Part shown: piece by piece, positions 57,970-64,000 of the stretch
Layout of the letters: each line of letters opens with the position of its first letter
How positions within the stretch are numbered: position 1 is the stretch's first letter
Origin: Tuctoria greenei
Lineage: Eukaryota > Streptophyta > Magnoliopsida > Poales > Poaceae
Reading direction: 5' to 3'
Length of the DNA stretch: 64,000 nt
NCBI GenBank assembly: GCA_036927565.1
Contig: JAYESD010000003.1
Span: forward strand, 39,993,325 to 40,057,324
The notes under the pieces: generated by a model
What the model saw: the letters and a program-made list of their open reading frames with translations, nothing else
Told to the model about the DNA's origin: nothing
The model's database searches: none
Position numbers and translations under genes: made by a program

Positions 57970-60900
57970 TCAAGAATCTAGGATATTTAGCTCACTCCTA
58001 AGTTCACAAAATCTTTTCTCATCTAGTGGCTTGGTAAAGATATCAGTCAATTGTTTATCGGTTCTCACATGGGAAATTGTAATGTCTCCTTTGATGGAGT
58101 GATCTCTCAAGAAATGGTGCCGAATATCGATGTGCTTGGTCCTTGAGTGTTCAATTGGATTGTGGGATATTTTGATGGCACTCTCATTGTCACATAGGAG
58201 AGGGATATGGTGCAAGTTTATGCCATAGTCCCTAAGAGTTTGTCGCATCCAAAGAAGTTGTGCACAACAACTTCCGGCGGTGACATACTCTGCTTCGGCT
58301 GTAGAAAGTGCAATGGAGTTTTGTTTCTTTGAGGACCAAGACACTAGATATCTACCAAGGAATTGGCAAGTTCCTGATGTACTCTTCCTATCAACTTTGC
58401 ACCCCGCATAGTCCGCATCAAAATATCCAATGAGGTTAACCTTAGAGCCTTTGGGGTACCAAAGTCTTAGGCTTGGTGTGTGAACCAAATATCTAAGAAT
58501 TCTATTAACGGCGGTCAAATGACACACCTTAGGAGCGGCTTGAAATCTAGCACACATACACACACTAAGTATGATATCGGACCTAGATGCACATAAATAT
58601 AGCAATGAGCCTATCATGGAACGATATACCTTTTGGTCCACACTTGGACCATCTTCATTAAGATCATGATGCCCATTGGTTGCCATAGGAGTCTTGATGG
58701 GTTTGGCCTCGTCCATGTCAAACTTCTTGAGTATATCTTGTGTGTACTTGGTTTTACTAATGAACGTGCCTTCCTTGAGTTGCTTCACTTGAAAACCTAG
58801 AAAGAACTTCAACTCCCCCATCATGGACATCTCAAATCTTTCCGTCATTATCTTGGAAAACTCATCACAAAAAGCTTTGTTAGTAGAACCAAATATAATG
58901 TCGTCGACATATATTTGGCGAACAAACAAATCATCATTTAAATGCTTAGTGAATAGAGTATAGTCCCTTCCCAATTTTGAAACCATTTTGAGTTAGAAAG
59001 TCTCTAAGGCACTCATACCAAGCTCTAGGAGCTTGTTTGAGTCAATAGAGAGCCTTACAGAATTTGTACACATGGTTTGGGAATTCTTCATCTTCAAATC
59101 TGGGGGGGTTGCTCCACATACACCTCTTTCTTGATTGGACCATTGAGGAATGCGCTCTTGATGTCCATTTGATATAGCTTAAAATCATGGTGAGTAGCAA
59201 AGGCAAGTAGTATACGAATTGATTCAAGCCTAACTACGGGAGCAAAGGTTTTTTTGAAATCCAAACCTTTGACTTGTGAGTACACTTTTGCCACAAGTCG
59301 TGCCTTGTCCCTTGTAACCACCCCGTGTTCATCTTGTTTGTTGCGGAACACCCATTTGGTGCCTACAACATTCGCATTAGGCCTCTTCACAAGCTCCCAT
59401 ACTTGATTTCTCTTGAAGTTGTTGAACTCTTCTTGCATGGCCATCACCCAATCCGGATCTCGTAGTGCTTCTTCAACCTTGTGGGGCTCCAAGGAAGAAA
59501 CAAAAGAGTAATGTTCACAAAAGTTTGTAACACGAGATCGAGTAGTTACCCCCTTGGAGATGTCTCCAAGTATATTGTCAACGGGATGGTCCCGTTGGAC
59601 GCTTTGATGCACTCTTGGGTGAGGCGCTTGAGGTCTTGATTCATCATCTTGGTCTTCCTCATCCTCAATGTCTCCCCCTTGATTGATGCCTCCATTTTCA
59701 TCTTCTTGGAGTGCATCTTGGGAAACTTGATCTTGATCATTTGAGAAAGCGCTTGCTTGATGTGTAGGATGGTCACTTGCATCTTGAGGTTGTTCTTGTG
59801 GTCGAATGTCTCCAAGTGCCATCCTTCCTATCACCACTTGTGGAGCTTATTCTTGATCTAGCACATGACGATCAACTTGCTCCACTTGGGAGCCATTAGT
59901 CTCATCAACCACTACGTCACGTGCTACTTCAACAATTCCGGAGGATTTGTTAAAGACACGATAAGCGTAAGTGTTTGAGTCATAGCCAAGCAAGAAACCC
60001 TCATCGGACTTAGAAGCAAACTTCGAAGTCCTAGGCTTCTTGTTAAGAATGTAGCATTTACTCCCAAAAACACGAAAGTAAGAGATGTTGGGCTTGTTAC
60101 CGGTTAGGAGCTCATATGACATCTTCTTAAGTATGCGGTGAAGATACAACTGGTTTATGGCATGGCAAGCAGTGTTGACCGCTTCCGCCCAAAACCGGTC
60201 CGACGTCTTGTACTCATCAAGCATGATTCTTGACATCTCAATTAGAGTCCTATTCTTCCTCTCGGCCACCCCATTTTGTTGAGGGGAGTAGGGGGCCGAG
60301 AACTCATGATTAATGTCTTCTTCATCCAAAAATTCTTCAACTTGAGTATTCTTATTTGGTGCCATTGTCACTCCTTATGGTCTTGATACTCAAGGAGAAC
60401 TCATTTTGAGCTCTCTTAAAGTATCTCTTGAGGATACCTTGAGTCTCGCTCTTGTCATGCAAAAAAGAATACCCAAGTGAAACGTGAAAAGTCATCAACA
60501 ATAACAAGACCATATTTGTTACCACCAATACTAATGTAGGTGATTGGACCGAAGAGATCCATGTGTAGAAGCTCCAACGGTCTTGATGTTGTCATAATGT
60601 TCTTGGATGGATGTGGTGCTCCAACTTGCTTTCCGGCTTGGCATGCGCTACACGGCCTATCCTTTTCAAACACAACATTCTTTAAACCACGGATGTGCTC
60701 CCCTTAAGGAGTTTTTGCAAATTCCTCATACCAACATGGGCTAGCCTTCTATGCCAAAGCCATCCCATGTTGGTTTTTGCAATTAAGCATGTATCAAGTT
60801 GGGCTTTATCCGTGGAGAAATCCACAAGATAGAGCTTTCCCTTGAGTACACCCTTAAAGGGAATTGAGCCATTGCTTCTCCTTGTGACGGTCACACTCTC

Positions 60901-61125
60901 ATTACTGAATAAACAATTATAACCTTTGTCACATAGTTGTGATATGGACAAGAGATTATAATAAAGTGAATCAACATGTAAAATATTTGAAAGAGTATGA
61001 TTGGGGGATATAACAATTTTACTGGTGCCAAGGATTTTTCCTTGGCTATTGTCCCCAAAGTAGATTCCTTCACTTGGATCTTCATTTAGCTCATACTCCA
61101 CAAACATCTTCCTCTCTCCGGTCAT
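57970..61125 (-). pseudogene. Sirevirus 2 pol (protease, integrase, RT, RNase H)
   Basis: 61125-60682 covers the protease end and pre-integrase domain (WLWHRRLAHVGM). 60673-60455 and 60371-59847 are the integrase, with a frame break at the RSDNG motif. 59837-59094 is the RT N-terminal half (VKSAFLNG-like IKSAFLNG). 58986-57970 has YVDDIIFGSTN, RNase H (DADYAGC, STAEAEY) and an intact C-terminal end (FTKPLDEKRF) that Sirevirus 1 lacks. At least three frame changes are present. Confidence 0.88.
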
Positions 61126-61192
61126 AAGATTTGTGCATCCACTATCAAGAACCCACTTGATTCCACCAGAGGAGTATGCCTACAAGAAAGAT

Positions 61193-63487
61193 TTAAGCCT
61201 TGGCTTTAGGTACCCAAACGGTGTTGGGTCCTTTGATGTTAGTCAAGAGGCACTTGGGCACCCACACACAAGGTTTGGGACTCTTGCGGTGTGGCCCAAC
61301 ATACCTAGCATATGCCTTTTCAAACTTGTTCCTCAATAAAGCATATGAAGCATCAAAATCATGGAACAATGGATGAGGTTCTTTCTTAGGCATTTTAGAT
61401 GTAGTAGTAATGTTCTTTCCTTTATTGTTGTATGAGCCTCCTTTGACAAAAACAATCAAGTCTTTGCCATTCTTGAGAGTTTTGGCGTTTTGCCTCACCC
61501 CCCTAGAATAATCAAGACTATCCTTGACAAGGGGATGTCTTGTGTTGGTATATGCACTACGTGCATATGCCACCTTCTCCTTGTCAAAGATGCCACCCTT
61601 GGGTGATTGATTGGTTTGTGCTAACTTCAGCTCATCTTTAAGCTTTATGATTAGGTTTGATCATTTACAAGGTTGATATGCTTCGGATTTAATGTTTGTG
61701 GAAGGTGAGCTTGTAGAGGAAGAAGGTGCATTGACCTTAAGAGACTTCACTTGCGTCTTAAGGATCTTTTTAGCTTGTGTCAAACTAACAAGTTCATCCT
61801 TGAGCACAATTGTAGTGTTCTCAAGGTTTGAGCAAGTTTCCTTGCTCAAAGCGAGTTCACACTCAAGTGCCTTGCTTCTTTCTCTTTCAAGCTCCAAGAG
61901 CTACTCAACCTCTTGACATCTCTCCTTTTGTTGGATGAGCATGTCCTCTTGACGGTTGATGAGTTCTTCCTTCTCAAATATCTCTTCCGTTAACAATCTC
62001 AATCTCTTCAAGGTGCTTTTGCTCATATCTTTAAGCATATGTTCATTTTCACTACTACTATCAAAGTCATCATGATAAGAAATTGAAGAAGAGGATTTAG
62101 ATTTAACCTTCTTTCTTCCCTCATTGGCCATGAGACATGTTGGCCTTGAAGTCTACAAGTTTGGGAAGAGCTTGTTCTCCGTTGTTGTCTTCTTCATAGC
62201 AATAGTTGCTACCTTCTCATCTTCATCGGAGGAGGATTCCTCATTTGAGTCACAGTCCTTTCCAAGGTGGACATGTCCGAATAGCTTCTTCTTCTTGAAG
62301 TACTTCTTCTCTTTGGACTTGCCCTCCTTCTTCTTCTTGTTTTCTTCATGTGGACAATCCACAATGAAATGGCCATATTCCCCACAATTGTAGCAAGCCC
62401 TTTTTGATCTTGTCTTGGGCTTGTCTTTGCTTCTCCTTTCATTTTGGTAGCTCCCCCTCCTTCTTCTAAACATCCTCTTAAAGTTGTTGATGAAGAGAGC
62501 TTCTTACTCATCAGTGTCGAGACTCTCTTCATCACTCTCTTCCTTTTCTTGTGATTTTTAGGACGTTGCTTTGAATGCAACATCCCTTTTCTTGAAGGAG
62601 GAGAGCTTTTGTAGATCATTGTAGAACATCGCTTCTTGCTCCATCATCTCATGGTTGATGATTCTCCCTAACACTTCTTCGGGAGTCATCTTGTGGAAGC
62701 CCGGGCTTTCACGAATTAGTGAGCAAAGAGTGACGTTTCGAGGCATGAATGCTCAAATCATCCTCTTTACCACTTCGTGGTCGGTCCACCGGGTGCTTCC
62801 ATATGACCGACTCTTGTTGACAAGAGTCTTGAGGCGGTCATACATATCTTGCGGAGATTCATTCTCCATGATGGTGAATCTCCCTAGCTCTCCTTCGATC
62901 ATCTCGATCTTTGCTTCCCTAATGACGCGGTTGCCTTCGTGCGCCGTCTTGAGGGTATCCCAAATCTCCTTGGCAACCTCCAACCCTTCAATGTGGTTGA
63001 ACTCCTCACGAGTTAATGAGGAGGTAATCACTCCAACGACTTGAGCATTGCGATGTAGAAGGACGGCTTGCTCCGGAGTGATGTCTTCCTCATTCTTCGG
63101 AAGATGAACACCTGTCATCACAATTTGCCACAAGTTAGGGTTTAAGGAAATGAGGTGCATCTTCATATTATGCTTCCACATAGAATAATCATTTTCGTCA
63201 AATTGTGGAGGTTTGCCAATGGGAATAGACAAATAATGGTTGCTCGTGGTAAGTTACTCATAATTGTAAGGATACCAGGAGTAGTCTTGTGAACTACTCC
63301 CATTGTCGATGTTGACCGGAGCAATTGGCTTGATTTCCTTCTTGGGCACGTTGAGCTTCTCACGAAGTCGTGCTTTGAGCATCCGAACTTCTTCGTCGTC
63401 ATTCGGATCATCTTGAAGAACATCGACGTTCTTCGTCTTGGTGTCATCGACGACCACCGGAACTTCGTTGTCACCCCTTCCGGCCAT
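61193..63487 (-). pseudogene. Sirevirus 2 gag
   Basis: Starts MAGRGDNEV at 63487. The whole stretch stays in one frame but is cut by several in-frame stops, for example after YNYE (near 63254) and after KRMI (62753). The knuckle CYNCGEYGHFIVDC is at about 62360-62400, and a coiled coil and the linker to protease follow. A single frame with only stops contrasts with the frameshifted gag of Sirevirus 1. Confidence 0.85.
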
Positions 63488-63524
63488 TACTTCTCTGAGT
63501 TGTTAGACTCTTGGGGAGAAGTCG

Positions 63525-63536
63525 GCTCTGATACCA
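63525..63536 (-). promoter_or_regulatory. Primer-binding site of Sirevirus 2
   Basis: Minus strand TGGTATCAGAGC, complementary to initiator tRNA-Met, two bases from the LTR. Confidence 0.9.
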
Positions 63537-63538
63537 AT

Positions 63539-64000
63539 TGAAAGTCGCCTAGAGGGGGGTGAATAGGCAATAATACCTGAAATCACTTAATCAAACGAGA
63601 TTAAATTCCTGTGGCCAGACTAGTCTGCACAGGGCCGGACTAGTCCGCTTAGCACGGGGTGGAAACCCTAAAACTTGATTTCTACAAGTTATTTGCGGAA
63701 TTAAAGTTCACCCAAAAGATAAGCAATGTGTGGTAAACTAGTGAAGCTCAAATTGTGAAGTTTAAACACTTGGATTCCAAGTTTACAATAATGATCAAGG
63801 TGACGAGCAATATAAACCCTAATAGCAATGCTAGTGATCACAAAAAGCGAAAGACAAGTGAAACGAGATTTATCTCGTGGTTCAGCTCCACGAATAAGCC
63901 TACCTCCACGTTGAGAAGTCAACAAAAGGACTGGGTCTCACTTGACCCTTCTCTCACCAAGCCACCACGATGGTCAGCTTGGTTTCTACTATATCAATGG
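63539..64000 (-). repeat. 5' LTR of Sirevirus 2, partial
   Basis: Begins TGAAAGTCGC and aligns with 53301 onward to the window end. It includes the first ACTAGT pair near 63619/63639. Confidence 0.9.

Larger units (their letters stand above)
53301..64000 (-). mobile_element. Ty1/copia Sirevirus-type element 2, cut by the window end
   Basis: Same layout and family as the element at 16667, on the same strand. The 3' LTR is 53301-54901, then come the extra ORF, pol, gag, a primer site and the start of the 5' LTR at 63539. The two LTRs agree closely over the visible 462 bases. Coding regions carry several in-frame stops and frameshifts. The five bases before the element are ATGTA; the other flank is not visible. 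Confidence 0.9.

Overview
The window is nuclear DNA of a grass. Its introns follow GT-AG, the host genes are typical plant families, and about three quarters of it is nested transposable elements of grass type. A panicoid grass such as a sorghum or sugarcane relative would fit, but the sequence alone does not fix the species.

Layout. 1-8742 is a Mutator-like element (MULE-1). Its outermost ~50 bases lie before the window. It carries a MURA transposase gene, a plant-mobile-domain (PMD) gene and a GRF zinc-finger/coiled-coil gene, all in one orientation and all lightly broken. 8743-9723 is non-genic and holds diverged direct repeats. 9724-29344 is one old Ty3/gypsy element with LTRs at 9724-10066 and 29112-29344. 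Three later insertions split it: a 5'-truncated second MULE (11374-15310), a Sirevirus-type Ty1/copia element on the minus strand (16667-27608) and a small hAT-like element (27972-28395).

29345-51780 is the gene island. It holds an RTM2-like alpha-crystallin protein with a C-terminal membrane anchor (29853-30681, +), an intact 13-exon cobalamin-independent methionine synthase of 765 residues (31078-35045, -), and a FAR1-related (FRS) gene, that is, a domesticated MULE transposase (38509-51334, -). The two FRS introns are swollen by LTR elements. One of these (43106-46625) has captured a spliced C-terminal piece of sucrose synthase. 51780-53300 holds a MITE-like stretch and an LTR fragment. 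From 53301 to the end lies a second Sirevirus of the same family as the first, cut off by the window edge.

How things work together. The host genes are independent housekeeping or regulatory loci. The most distinctive system is in the two MULEs. Both ends of MULE-1, the one surviving end of MULE-2, and tandem repeats inside both carry many copies of one dyad, TCGTA-N9-TACGA, usually a perfect 7-12 bp stem with a 5-base spacer. The same elements encode a transposase, a PMD protein and GRF zinc-finger proteins. I infer that one of these proteins binds the dyads. The Sireviruses show a different dyad: ACTAGT-centred palindromes in pairs spaced about 22 bp in their LTRs.
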